This document shows positions 18,634-27,739 of a stretch of DNA of 64,000 nt, one piece after another. The DNA lies in assembly GCF_018130765.1 (NCBI RefSeq), contig NZ_JAFCJZ010000003.1, forward strand, positions 248,001-312,000, in the 5' to 3' direction. The notes beneath the pieces were generated by a model. It saw nothing but the letters and a program-made list of their open reading frames with translations. It was not told the origin of the DNA and ran no database searches. Position numbers and translations under genes: made by a program. This DNA is from Bradyrhizobium iriomotense. Its GTDB lineage: Bacteria > Pseudomonadota > Alphaproteobacteria > Rhizobiales > Xanthobacteraceae. How positions within the stretch are numbered: position 1 is the stretch's first letter; the number at the start of each line of letters is the position of its first letter.

Positions 18634-18654
18634 GCCCGCATCCGGCGGGCTTTT
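18634..18654 (+). terminator. Terminator-like hairpin in leader of the ABC exporter gene
   Basis: GCCCGC (18634-18639) pairs with GCGGGC (18645-18650) with a 5-base loop, followed at once by TTTT. It ends 10 bases before the ATG at 18665. The upstream gene points the other way, so this is not the end of that gene. It may be an attenuator or a structured leader. Confidence 0.4.
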
Positions 18655-18664
18655 AGGTTTGTTG

Positions 18665-20623
18665 ATGGACCAACCCCAATCGTTCGACGGCGCCGACGTT
18701 CCTGGTTCTCCCGCCGGGGGACCGCTGGAGCGGGCCACGCTGATGGGCACGCTGGCGCATTTGTGGCCCTATATCTGGCCGGGCGACCGCGTCGATTTGA
18801 AGATGCGCGTGGTCTGGTCGCTGGTGCTGCTGCTCGCCGCCAAGCTGATCACGCTCGCCGTCCCGTTCAGCTTCAAATGGGCCACCGACGCACTGACCGG
18901 CGCCAACACCGCGCCGGTCGCGGCCGACAATTGGCACCTCTGGGTGATCGCTTCGCCCTTGCTGCTGACCGCGAGCTACGGCGTGATGCGCATCCTGATG
19001 GCGGTGCTGACGCAATGGCGCGACGGTATCTTCGCCCGCGTCGCCATGCACGCGGTGCGCAAGCTCGCCACCATCACCTTCATCCACATGCACGAGCTGT
19101 CGCTGCGCTTTCACCTGGAGCGCAAGACCGGCGGCCTGACGCGCGTGCTGGAGCGCGGCCGCGAGGGTATCGAGGTCATCGTGCGCATGGTGATCCTGCA
19201 GCTGATCCCGACCATCGTCGAGGTCTCACTGCTGATGGCCGTGCTGCTCTGGCAGTTCGACTGGCGCTACGTGGTGGCGACGCTGATCACGGTCGCGGTC
19301 TACATGTACTACACCTACATCGCGACCGAGTGGCGGATCGGCATCCGCCGCAGGATGAACGATTCCGATACCGAGGCGAACACCAAGGCGATCGACTCGC
19401 TGCTCAACTACGAGACGGTGAAGTATTTCAGCGCCGAGGCGCGCGAGGCGCAGCGCTACGACCGCTCGGTGGCGCGCTACGAGGAGTCGAGTATCCAGGC
19501 CTATACCTCGCTCGCCGTGCTCAACACCGGCCAGGCCGTGATCTTCACGCTGGGCCTGACTGCGACCATGCTGATGTGCGCAATCGGCGTGCGCAACGGC
19601 ACCAACACGGTCGGCGATTTCGTGCTGGTCAATGCCATGATGATCCAGCTCTACCAGCCCCTGAATTTCATGGGCATGGTGTATCGCGAGATCAAGCAGG
19701 CGATCATCGACATCGAGAAGATGTTCAACGTGCTGGGGCGCGAGGCCGAGATCAAGGACGCGCCCGGCGCGCAGCCGCTGGCCGTTTCCGCCGGCACAGT
19801 GCGCTTCGAGGATGTGCGCTTTGCCTATGAGCCGACGCGGCCGATCCTGAAGGGCATCAGCTTCGAGGTGCCTACCGGCAAGACGGTTGCGATCGTCGGT
19901 CCTTCCGGTGCAGGCAAGTCGACCATCTCGCGCCTGCTGTTCCGCCTCTATGACGTTTCCGGCGGCAAGATTTTGATCGACGGCCAGGACATCCGCGAGG
20001 TCACGCAGGCCAGCTTGCGCGCCGCCATCGGTATGGTGCCGCAGGATACCGTGCTGTTCAACGACACCATCCGCTACAACATCCGCTATGGCCGTTGGGA
20101 CGCCAGCGATGCCGAGGTCGAGGAGGCCGCGCGCCTCGCGCAGATCGATCATTTCATCCGCATGGCGCCTAAGGGCTACGAGACCCAGGTCGGCGAGCGC
20201 GGCCTGAAATTGTCGGGCGGCGAGAAGCAGCGCGTCGCGATCGCACGCACAGTGCTCAAGGCGCCGCCGATCCTGGTGCTGGACGAGGCGACCTCGGCGC
20301 TCGACACCCATACCGAGCACGAGATCCAGGGCGCGCTCGACCGCGTGGCGAAGAACCGCACCTCGCTGGTGATCGCGCACCGGCTCTCGACCATTGTCGG
20401 CGCGGACGAGATCATCGTACTGGACCAGGGCCGCATTGCCGAGCGCGGCACCCACGCCGTGCTGCTGGCACAGGGCGGTCTCTACGCCAGCATGTGGAAC
20501 AGGCAGCGCGAGGCGGAGGCGGCGCGCGAGAAATTGGCCAAGATGGCCGATTCCAGCGAAACGCCCAACCGGGAGCCGCCGCCGGTCGCCGACGCCCTCG
20601 CGACGTCTGCGGCCGCGGAGTGA
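18665..20623 (+). CDS. Atm1/heavy-metal-type ABC exporter (fused membrane and ATPase domains)
   Basis: 652 residues. The N-terminal six-helix ABC exporter membrane domain spans about residues 30-340. The ATPase domain follows: Walker A GPSGAGKST (about 412-420), signature LSGGEKQR (about 517), Walker B ILVLDEATSAL (about 536-546) and the H-loop IAHRLSTI. The sequence RFHLERKTGGLTRVLERG and NYETVKYFSAE in the membrane domain are Atm1/HMT1 subfamily marks, members of which export glutathione-linked Fe-S or metal species. The substrate is inferred from the family only. Confidence 0.92.
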   Translation: MDQPQSFDGADVPGSPAGGPLERATLMGTLAHLWPYIWPGDRVDLKMRVVWSLVLLLAAKLITLAVPFSFKWATDALTGANTAPVAADNWHLWVIASPLLLTASYGVMRILMAVLTQWRDGIFARVAMHAVRKLATITFIHMHELSLRFHLERKTGGLTRVLERGREGIEVIVRMVILQLIPTIVEVSLLMAVLLWQFDWRYVVATLITVAVYMYYTYIATEWRIGIRRRMNDSDTEANTKAIDSLLNYETVKYFSAEAREAQRYDRSVARYEESSIQAYTSLAVLNTGQAVIFTLGLTATMLMCAIGVRNGTNTVGDFVLVNAMMIQLYQPLNFMGMVYREIKQAIIDIEKMFNVLGREAEIKDAPGAQPLAVSAGTVRFEDVRFAYEPTRPILKGISFEVPTGKTVAIVGPSGAGKSTISRLLFRLYDVSGGKILIDGQDIREVTQASLRAAIGMVPQDTVLFNDTIRYNIRYGRWDASDAEVEEAARLAQIDHFIRMAPKGYETQVGERGLKLSGGEKQRVAIARTVLKAPPILVLDEATSALDTHTEHEIQGALDRVAKNRTSLVIAHRLSTIVGADEIIVLDQGRIAERGTHAVLLAQGGLYASMWNRQREAEAAREKLAKMADSSETPNREPPPVADALATSAAAE

Positions 20624-20701
20624 CCTTGTCTCCGGTCCCAACTCTGGCCTAAACAAGCCCGCGCGACGACCCGCGCCATTAACCCCAGGCGGCAGATAAC
20701 G

Positions 20702-21400
20702 ATGTCCATTCTCGATTCGATCCAGCGTCAGATCCCGCCGATCCACAAGGAGGGCTATCCCTTCATCGGCGGCTTTGCGCTGGCAAGCCTGATCCTGTTC
20801 TGGCTGTGGTCGCCTTTGGGATGGATCGGCACGATCCTGACGGTGTGGTGCGCGCTGTTCTTCCGCGACCCCGTGCGGGTGACGCCGGTGCGCGAGGGTC
20901 TCGTCGTGTCGCCGGCCGACGGCCGCGTCTCGATGATCACCATGGCGCTGCCGCCGGCCGAGCTCGGGCTCGGCGACCGGCCGCTGCCGCGCATCTCGGT
21001 GTTCATGAGCGTGTTCAACTGCCACGTGAACCGCAGCCCGATCGCGGGCAGGGTGGACCGCATCGCCTACCGGCCTGGCCTGTTCATCAATGCCGAGCTC
21101 GACAAGGCGAGCGAGGACAATGAGCGCAATTCGCTGGTGATCACGACGCCGACAGCGCGGATCGGCGTGGTCCAGATCGCAGGGCTCGTCGCCAAGCGCA
21201 TCGTCTGCTTCGTCAAGGAGGGGCAGGCGATCGGCGCCGGCGAGCGCTTCGGCCTGATCCGCTTCGGCTCGCGGCTCGATGTCTACCTGCCTGTCGGCAC
21301 CAAGGCGCTGGTCTCGGAAGGGCAGACCGCGATCGCCGGCGAGACCATTCTGGCCGACCTTGCCGGCGAGGACCCCAGCCGCGCCTTCCGCGCCAATTAA
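20702..21400 (+). CDS. psd: Phosphatidylserine decarboxylase proenzyme
   Basis: 232 residues, the short soluble-type proteobacterial/archaeal decarboxylase. [13 protein letters not shown] is the family core and the self-cleavage site is FGS at about 188-190, so Ser190 should become the pyruvoyl group. It produces phosphatidylethanolamine from phosphatidylserine. pssA follows 86 bases downstream, as in many alphaproteobacteria, so the two steps are coexpressed. Confidence 0.95.
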   Translation: MSILDSIQRQIPPIHKEGYPFIGGFALASLILFWLWSPLGWIGTILTVWCALFFRDPVRVTPVREGLVVSPADGRVSMITMALPPAELGLGDRPLPRISVFMSVFNCHVNRSPIAGRVDRIAYRPGLFINAELDKASEDNERNSLVITTPTARIGVVQIAGLVAKRIVCFVKEGQAIGAGERFGLIRFGSRLDVYLPVGTKALVSEGQTAIAGETILADLAGEDPSRAFRAN

Positions 21401-21485
21401 CCAAAGTCGGTCCTTGCGGGCCTTCCGCCGCAATGGCGGAGGAGAACGGGGCTTGCTATATCTCGCCCTAGGATAAGGACGAGCC

Positions 21486-22367
21486 ATGACGCCCTATGAC
21501 GTGAGAGATCCCGATGTACGCCGCCGCCGGTTCCGCCCCATTCCGGTGCGGATGCTGGTGCCCAACGTCATCACGCTGCTGGCGATCTGCGCCGGCCTGA
21601 CCTCGATCCGCCTGTCGATCGAGGGGCGGATGTCGCTCGCCGTCTACGCCATCGTGTTCGCGGCCGCGCTGGACGGTATCGACGGCCGCATCGCGCGCAT
21701 GATCAAGGGCCAGTCCAAGTTCGGGGCCGAGCTCGACAGCCTCGCCGACTTCGTCAATTTCGGCGTCGCGCCTGGCCTGATGCTGTATTTCTGGCAGCTG
21801 CACGAGCTCGGCAATGCCGGCTGGATCGCCGCCATGGTGTTCGCGATCTCCGGCGGCCTCCGTCTGGCGCGCTTCAACGCCACGATGGACGATCCGAACA
21901 AGCCGGCGTTCGCCGCCAATTTCTTCACCGGCGTGCCGGCGCCGGCCGGCGCGATCACGGTGCTGCTGCCGATCTATGTCGCGTTCCTCGATCTCGGCCG
22001 GCTGCCCGCGGCGGTGACGGCGACCTATACGCTGCTGATCGCCTTCCTGATGGTGTCGCGCCTGCCGGTGTTCTCCGGCAAGACCAAGCGCATGCGCGTG
22101 CCGCCGGAGCTGGTGCTGCCGGCCTTTGTCGCGGTGATCGTCTTCATCGCGATCCTGATCGCCTATCCCTGGCACGTGCTCTCGATCGGCACGGTGCTGT
22201 ATCTTCTCGCCTTGCCGCTTGGCTACAAATCCTATCGCGACCAGGCGCGCGCGATGGAAGCCACCGCGCCGTCAGGAGGCGAAGTCCCATCGCCGCCGTC
22301 GGCGCCGACATTGGCAAACCTGTCGGAGCCGCCGCACGACGACGATCGGCCCGGACGGCTGCACTGA
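21486..22367 (+). CDS. pssA: CDP-diacylglycerol-serine O-phosphatidyltransferase
   Basis: 293 residues, multispanning membrane enzyme. The CDP-alcohol phosphatidyltransferase signature is complete: DGRIAR, eight residues, G, three, D, three, D (DGRIARMIKGQSKFGAELDS and the following LADF). It joins CDP-diacylglycerol and serine to make phosphatidylserine, the substrate of the adjacent psd product. The C-terminal 40 residues are a polar Pro/Ser-rich tail. Confidence 0.95.
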   Translation: MTPYDVRDPDVRRRRFRPIPVRMLVPNVITLLAICAGLTSIRLSIEGRMSLAVYAIVFAAALDGIDGRIARMIKGQSKFGAELDSLADFVNFGVAPGLMLYFWQLHELGNAGWIAAMVFAISGGLRLARFNATMDDPNKPAFAANFFTGVPAPAGAITVLLPIYVAFLDLGRLPAAVTATYTLLIAFLMVSRLPVFSGKTKRMRVPPELVLPAFVAVIVFIAILIAYPWHVLSIGTVLYLLALPLGYKSYRDQARAMEATAPSGGEVPSPPSAPTLANLSEPPHDDDRPGRLH

Positions 22368-22487
22368 GCGGCCCCGCGCGGATATCTGCCATGAGGCCCT
22401 CTGAGTTGGGTTGAGGCCTGATCTCGGCTATATCGCCCTGTGCCGGCGGCATCGCGTCAATCAGCCGCCAATCTGGGAGAGAACGCC

Positions 22488-23207
22488 GTGACTGATACCG
22501 TAACCGGGCCGCTGCCCGCTTTCGTCCTCGAAGCGCTGGGCCGCTACGACACTCCGACGATCTGCAACGCCATGGAGATCGTGGCGCCCGAGCGCCGGCT
22601 GATCGGCTACACCACCAAGCAACTGGTCTGCCCGTTTCCCGACCTGCCGCCGATCGTTGGCTATGCCCGCACCGTGGCGATCCGCTCGGTGCTGAAATCC
22701 TCGCTGCCGGCCGAAGAGCAGTCGAAGCGTCGCATCGAATATTACGAGTATGTCGGCACCGGCCACGGTCCGCGTATCTCGGTGATCCAGGACATCGACG
22801 GTCCCGACGTCGGCTACGGTGCGTTCTGGGGCGAGGTGCAGAGCAACGTGCACAAGGCGCTCGGCTGTCTCGGCGTCATCACCGATGGCTCGATCCGCGA
22901 CATCCCGCAATGGGCGCCGGGCTTCCAGGCGCTCGCCGGCTCGATCGGCCCGTCGCATGCCTGGGTGCATGCGGAAAGCTTCGGCGGCGAGGTGCGTGTC
23001 GCCGGCATGACCGTGAAGTCCGGTGATCTGATCCACGCCGATCAGCACGGCGCCATCGTGATCCCGCTCGACGTCGCCGCAAAGCTGCCCGAGGCCGCCG
23101 AGCTCTGCGGCCGCCGCGAGACGCCGATCCTGGAGATCGCCCGCAGCCCGGACTTCTCGCTGGAGAAGCTGAAGGCCGCGCTGAAGCGCTCGGCGGAGAT
23201 CCACTGA
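22488..23207 (+). CDS. RraA-like / dimethylmenaquinone methyltransferase-fold protein
   Basis: 239 residues from GTG 22488, with GGGAGAG 8 bases upstream. It matches the RraA/HMG aldolase family: YDTPTICNAMEI at the start, GCLGVITDGSIRD (the substrate- and metal-binding Gly-rich loop with Arg-Asp) and HADQHGAIVIP near the C-terminus. Members are class II pyruvate aldolases or oxaloacetate decarboxylases, and only some bind RNase E. I cannot tell which here. Confidence 0.87.
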   Translation: MTDTVTGPLPAFVLEALGRYDTPTICNAMEIVAPERRLIGYTTKQLVCPFPDLPPIVGYARTVAIRSVLKSSLPAEEQSKRRIEYYEYVGTGHGPRISVIQDIDGPDVGYGAFWGEVQSNVHKALGCLGVITDGSIRDIPQWAPGFQALAGSIGPSHAWVHAESFGGEVRVAGMTVKSGDLIHADQHGAIVIPLDVAAKLPEAAELCGRRETPILEIARSPDFSLEKLKAALKRSAEIH

Positions 23208-23223
23208 CGGATGATTGGGCGAC

Positions 23224-23565
23224 CTACGGCCGCGACGCCGGCCGTAGATCGCCTTGCTCGGTCAGAAAGAGGGCGGCCTGATCCGGCTCGCCCAGCACTG
23301 CGGCGGCGCATCCGATCAGGGTGAAGCCGCCGGCAAGATCCCACAGGGTGATGTCGTCTGCACTGTCGGAGCTGTGAAGCAACCGCGCTGCGATCACGGC
23401 GAAGGCGGCCTCGACAAAGAGCAGGGCGCTGAACGCCGGCAGGACAAGCTCCGGTTCGAGCAGATGGAGCGCCAGCACCGCCGGCAACGCGGTGAGAAGA
23501 CTGAACAGCGTCAACATCGCGATGGCTCCCGCGATCGAGCATGCCGCAAGGCCAGAAGATACCAA
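23224..23565 (-). CDS. Small integral membrane protein of unknown function
   Basis: About 113 residues with three predicted membrane helices: roughly 3-30 (GLAACSIAGAIAMLTLFSLL), 38-60 (PAFSALLFVEAAFAVIAARLL) and 70-88. The frame is open up to 23691, but that extra N-terminus is charged and not protein-like. I place the start at TTG 23565, which has AGG just upstream. This start is a guess. No family recognised. Confidence 0.5.
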   Translation of the reverse strand: MVSSGLAACSIAGAIAMLTLFSLLTALPAVLALHLLEPELVLPAFSALLFVEAAFAVIAARLLHSSDSADDITLWDLAGGFTLIGCAAAVLGEPDQAALFLTEQGDLRPASRP

Positions 23566-23829
23566 ATGACCTATGGCCTCGATGTGACGCAGGGCCGCAG
23601 CCGGAGCGTCGTTCCGGCGCGCCCGCTTATGGTTAGCGAAGTGTTGAGATTCCTGTCGCTTGCCGGCAAAGCCGGCATTCTCAGAGCGCATTGCGCCGGT
23701 CCGGTGCGCCGGCTCAACTTAACCTTTACGCGGCTTTAAGGGCGGCGCTCTAGGGTTCCTGATGCGGTTCGGGGTTGGGCCGCGCCAGCGGCCAGGATGG
23801 CCGTTGTTGCGGACGCGTTGGAGTCTCCC

Positions 23830-24603
23830 ATGGATATCATGACGGGCGTTGGGCTCACGGCGGGCATCATCGTCATCACGGCGATGATCCTCATGGGCGG
23901 CGACCTGCACATGTTCATCTCCGAACATGCGATGATCATCATCTTCGGCGGCTCGATCTCCGCGACCATGATCCGCTTTCCGCTCTCGGCGCTGCTGCAT
24001 GGCCTCCCGCTCGGCGCCAAGTTCGCCTTCACCATGAGCCGCCTGTCGGCCCACGACCTCGTCGACGAGCTCGCCCGCATCGCCGAGATCGCCCGCAAGC
24101 AGGGCCCGGTGGGTCTCGAAAAGGTCGAGACCGACGAACCCTTCCTCGCCAAGGGCATCCGCTACGTCGCCGACGGCTACGACCTCGACTTCATCCGCGA
24201 CAATCTCGAGCGCGACCGCGACAACTTCCTGATGCACCTCGATGAGGGCAGCAAGATCTACCGCGCCATCGGCGACTGCGCCCCGGCGTTCGGCATGATC
24301 GGCACGCTGATCGGCATGGTGCAGATGTTCGCCAACATGACCGATCCTTCCAAGCTCGGCCCGTTCATGGCGACCGCGCTGCTTGCCACGCTTTACGGCG
24401 CGCTCGTCGCCAACCTGTTCTGTCTGCCGATCGCCGACAAGCTGCACGGCAAGCTGCTGGACGAAGAGACCAACCGCACCCTCATCATCGACGGCATCCT
24501 GATGATCCGCGACTCCAAGAGCCCGACCTTGGTGCGCGAAATGCTGCTGGCCTATCTGCCGGAGAAGCATCGCCACGCCGAGGGCGAGCCGGTGCCGGCG
24601 TAA
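23830..24603 (+). CDS. motA: MotA/PomA-type stator channel subunit
   Basis: 257 residues, four-helix ion channel subunit of the MotA/TolQ/ExbB superfamily. The large cytoplasmic loop (FLAKGIRYVADGYD) and the paired C-terminal helices (APAFGMIGTLIGMVQMFANM, then TALLATLYGALVANLFCLP) follow the MotA/PomA pattern. GGAG precedes ATG 23830; an upstream in-frame ATG at 23797 is also possible. The next gene encodes the matching MotB-type partner. No flagellar genes are nearby. Confidence 0.88.
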   Translation: MDIMTGVGLTAGIIVITAMILMGGDLHMFISEHAMIIIFGGSISATMIRFPLSALLHGLPLGAKFAFTMSRLSAHDLVDELARIAEIARKQGPVGLEKVETDEPFLAKGIRYVADGYDLDFIRDNLERDRDNFLMHLDEGSKIYRAIGDCAPAFGMIGTLIGMVQMFANMTDPSKLGPFMATALLATLYGALVANLFCLPIADKLHGKLLDEETNRTLIIDGILMIRDSKSPTLVREMLLAYLPEKHRHAEGEPVPA

Positions 24604-24627
24604 GGCCGCTCCCCGGGATCAACAGAG

Positions 24628-25458
24628 ATGGCCAAGAAGAAACGCGGCGATGCTCACGGCGGCGGCCACGGCTGGTTCGTGACCTTCGCCGATCTGATGG
24701 GCCTGATGATGAGCTTCTTCGTGATGCTCGTCGCGTTCTCGACGCAGGACGCCAACAAGCTGAAGATCGTCGCCGGCTCGATGCGCGACGCTTTCGGCGT
24801 GCAGAGCGAGGCGCGCTACGCCGGCATCGTCGAGTCCGACGGCCTGCCGACACGTCCGCGGCTGAAGAACGTCGATCACATCCAGCCCGAGGATGCCTCC
24901 AACACGCCGACGCCGGACCAGGAGGATCGCGACCGCACGTCGGGCGCCAAGATGAAGATCGACCGCAATTTCGCGCTCGCTGCGGCCTCGCTGCGTCAGG
25001 CTTTGCAGGACATGCCGGAGCTGACCGAGATGTCCAAGCACATCATGTTCGAGGAGACCAAGCAGGGCCTTAATCTCGAGATCGTCGACCAGGACGGCCG
25101 TTCGATGTTCGCCGACGGCTCGAAGGTGCCCTACGACCGTACGCGCCGGTTGGTCGAGAAGCTCGCGGTCCCGCTCAAGGCCACGCCGCTGCGCGTCTCC
25201 ATCGCCGGCCACACCGCGGCCGGATTCGTGCCGAGCCGCAGCGATTACGGCGCCTTCGATCTGTCGGCCGACCGCGCCAATGCCGTGCGCCAGATCCTCG
25301 AGCGCGAGGGCCTGCCGGCCTCCCATATCTTCGCGGTCTCCGGTAAGGCGGACACCCAGCCGCTGTTTCCGGACGATCCCTCGCTCGCCGCCAACCGGCG
25401 CGTGACCATTACGCTGATGCGCGAAGATCCGCCGCTGCCGCCGAATTTGAAGCCCTAG
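24628..25458 (+). CDS. motB: MotB/PomB-type stator subunit with OmpA-like peptidoglycan-binding domain
   Basis: 276 residues. One N-terminal membrane helix contains the ion-carrying Asp (FADLMGLMMSFFVMLVAFS, Asp near residue 19). Residues about 150-270 form an OmpA-family peptidoglycan-binding domain (SIAGHTAAGF, SADRANAVRQILEREG, NRRVTITL). It forms with the preceding protein a cell-wall-anchored ion-driven motor unit. The stop codon TAG lies at the edge of a 49-bp palindromic repeat. Confidence 0.88.
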   Translation: MAKKKRGDAHGGGHGWFVTFADLMGLMMSFFVMLVAFSTQDANKLKIVAGSMRDAFGVQSEARYAGIVESDGLPTRPRLKNVDHIQPEDASNTPTPDQEDRDRTSGAKMKIDRNFALAAASLRQALQDMPELTEMSKHIMFEETKQGLNLEIVDQDGRSMFADGSKVPYDRTRRLVEKLAVPLKATPLRVSIAGHTAAGFVPSRSDYGAFDLSADRANAVRQILEREGLPASHIFAVSGKADTQPLFPDDPSLAANRRVTITLMREDPPLPPNLKP

Positions 25459-25506
25459 GGCATGATCCGGAGAAGTGGGCACCGGTTCTCCGACGAGATC
25501 ATGCCC
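25456..25506 (+). repeat. CTAG-edged 49-bp palindromic repeat, copy 1
   Basis: The element starts GGGCATGATCCGGAGAA and ends GATCATGCCC, so its ends are complementary. The bases TAG that stop motB are the left edge of the element. The same element in opposite orientation provides the stop codon of mgtC at 42537-42587. Degenerate copies are at 34842 and 58791. Confidence 0.85.
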
Positions 25507-25686
25507 AAACGATAAGCCCCCTTGCGCTACCATCTTACCTGAGGCATCTCGTCGCGTTGGCGAGATGCGTGGCCACGCCGTCGCGGCAACCGGCTCCGTG
25601 CCTGCTATGCTGTACCGATTGACAGATGCGCAGGAAGCGTCAAAAGGCGCCGGATCAAATTCAGGGACGAAGCGTTTTCCACCCTC

Positions 25687-27585
25687 ATGGCGGCGAGCAT
25701 CACACAGACCGAGGCCCAGGAAGGGCCGGTCACCTCGGGTTTTTGGGCCCTTACGCTCGGGAGTATCGGCGTTGTCTTCGGCGACATCGGTACCTCGCCG
25801 CTCTATGCATTCCACGAGGCTGTCAGGGGCGCAGCTGGCGGTGAGCCGGTCTCGCGGGTGATCGTGCTCGGCGTGCTCTCGCTGATCCTGTGGGCGCTCC
25901 TGATCGTCGTGACCGCCAAGTATGTCCTGCTGCTCTTGCGTGCCGACAATAACGGGGAGGGCGGTACGCTCTCGCTGATGGCCCTCGGGCAGCGCGCGCT
26001 GGGACGGCGGAGCTGGTTCCTGCTCGCCCTCGGCGTCGTCGGCGCCTCCATGTTCATCGGCGATTCCATGATCACGCCGGCGATCTCGGTGCTGTCGGCG
26101 GTCGACGGACTGAAGCTCGCGACGCCTGCATTCGAGCACTATGTCGTGCCGCTCACGGTCCTGATCCTGGCGCTGCTGTTCGCGGTGCAGAGCAAGGGCA
26201 CCGCACTGGTGGCATCCGCCTTCGGGCCGGTGATGGTGGTCTGGTTCACGGTCCTTGCGGTGATGGGCGCGGTCCACATCGCCGACGATCCGTCGGTGCT
26301 GGCGGCGATCAATCCCTATTACGCCCTGCAATTCCTGCTGACGCACGGCACGATCGGCCTCGTGACATTGGGAGCCGTGTTCCTCGCGGTGACCGGTGGC
26401 GAGGCGCTTTACGCCGATCTCGGCCATTTCGGCCGCAAGCCGATCCAGTCCGCCTGGATGTTCTTCGTGCTGCCCGCGTTGCTGATCAACTATTTCGGGC
26501 AGGGCGCCCTGGTGCTGTCCGATCCCAGCGCGATCGAGCACTCGTTCTACCGCATGGTGCCTGAGAAGCTGGTGCTGCCGCTGGTCGGGCTTGCGACCGC
26601 CGCGACCGTGATCGCGAGCCAGGCGGTGATCACCGGTGCCTATTCCCTTGTCTATCAGGCGGTGCAGCTCGGCCTCTTGCCGCGTTTCGAGGTGCGCTAC
26701 ACCTCCGAATCCCATGCCGGCCAGATCTATCTGCCGCGCGTGAACCGGCTGCTGCTGATCGGCGTGATGCTGCTGGTGCTGTTGTTCCGCACGCCCAGCG
26801 GCCTCGCTTCGGCCTATGGCATCGCGGTGTCCACCACGATGGTTGCCGACGGCATCATGGGCTTCATCGTGATCTGGAAGCTGTGGAACTGGCGCGCCGC
26901 GACAGCTTCGATCGTGATCCTGCCCTTCGTGATGGTCGACATGACCTTCTTCAGTGCCAATCTGCTCAAGCTGCTGGAGGGCGCCTGGGTGCCGCTGCTG
27001 TTCGGCGCCGCCATGGCGGGGACGATCTGGACCTGGCGGAAGGGCACCGGAATCCTGATCCAGAAGACGCGCCGGATCGAGGTGCCGCTGGATGACCTGA
27101 TCCGCAGCCTGGAGAAGCGGCCGCCGCACATCGTCAAGGGCACGGCGGTGTTCCTGACCAGCGATCCCTCCTTCGTGCCGACCGCGCTCTTGCACAATCT
27201 CAAGCACAACAAGGTCCTGCACGAGCACAACGTGATCCTGACCATCGAGACCGCGCAAACGCCGCGGGTCGATCTGTCCGAGCGCTTCCGCATGGAGAAG
27301 GTCAGCGACAAGTTCTCCAAGGTCCGGTTGCGCTTCGGCTTCATGGAGCAGCCGAACGTCCCCAAGGCACTGGCGATCGCGCGCAAGCAGGGCTGGCAGT
27401 TCGACATCATGTCGACGTCGTTCTTCGTGTCGAGAAGGTCGCTGAAGGCTTCGGCGCAGTCGGGCATGCCGCTCTGGCAGGACCATCTGTTCATCGCGCT
27501 GAGCCGGTCCGCCAACGACGCCACGGACTATTTCCAGATTCCCACCGGCCGGGTGGTTGAAGTCGGCACCCAAGTCACCATCTGA
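25687..27585 (+). CDS. kup: Low-affinity K+ uptake protein Kup (first of a tandem pair)
   Basis: 632 residues, 12 predicted helices in the first 440 residues and a cytoplasmic tail. The family core [18 protein letters not shown] is at about 21-38, and the second marker, [18 protein letters not shown], follows at about residue 89. Kup symports K+ with protons, mainly at low external K+ or low pH. A paralogue with the same architecture follows 154 bases later. Confidence 0.95.
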   Translation: MAASITQTEAQEGPVTSGFWALTLGSIGVVFGDIGTSPLYAFHEAVRGAAGGEPVSRVIVLGVLSLILWALLIVVTAKYVLLLLRADNNGEGGTLSLMALGQRALGRRSWFLLALGVVGASMFIGDSMITPAISVLSAVDGLKLATPAFEHYVVPLTVLILALLFAVQSKGTALVASAFGPVMVVWFTVLAVMGAVHIADDPSVLAAINPYYALQFLLTHGTIGLVTLGAVFLAVTGGEALYADLGHFGRKPIQSAWMFFVLPALLINYFGQGALVLSDPSAIEHSFYRMVPEKLVLPLVGLATAATVIASQAVITGAYSLVYQAVQLGLLPRFEVRYTSESHAGQIYLPRVNRLLLIGVMLLVLLFRTPSGLASAYGIAVSTTMVADGIMGFIVIWKLWNWRAATASIVILPFVMVDMTFFSANLLKLLEGAWVPLLFGAAMAGTIWTWRKGTGILIQKTRRIEVPLDDLIRSLEKRPPHIVKGTAVFLTSDPSFVPTALLHNLKHNKVLHEHNVILTIETAQTPRVDLSERFRMEKVSDKFSKVRLRFGFMEQPNVPKALAIARKQGWQFDIMSTSFFVSRRSLKASAQSGMPLWQDHLFIALSRSANDATDYFQIPTGRVVEVGTQVTI

Positions 27586-27739
27586 GGTCACCATTTGAAC
27601 CGGATTGACCCACCTATGCGAATTCTGCATGGTGAGGGCCCAAAATCGGGCTAGGCTATGCCGGTAGCGCAGGACTATAAGCCCCGCGCTCTTCCGCCGT
27701 TGTGCAGTGAAGCATTTTTAGAGGCCATCGGGCTCTCCC

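Noticed and set aside
19226..21487. A 753-codon open frame on the minus strand
   Set aside because: It spans the antisense of the ABC exporter and psd, which are certain by their motifs.
24619..27630. A 1003-codon open frame on the minus strand
   Set aside because: It is antisense to motB and kup, is full of His, Gln, Arg and Asp as expected from the reverse of GC-rich coding DNA, and has no ribosome site or domain.
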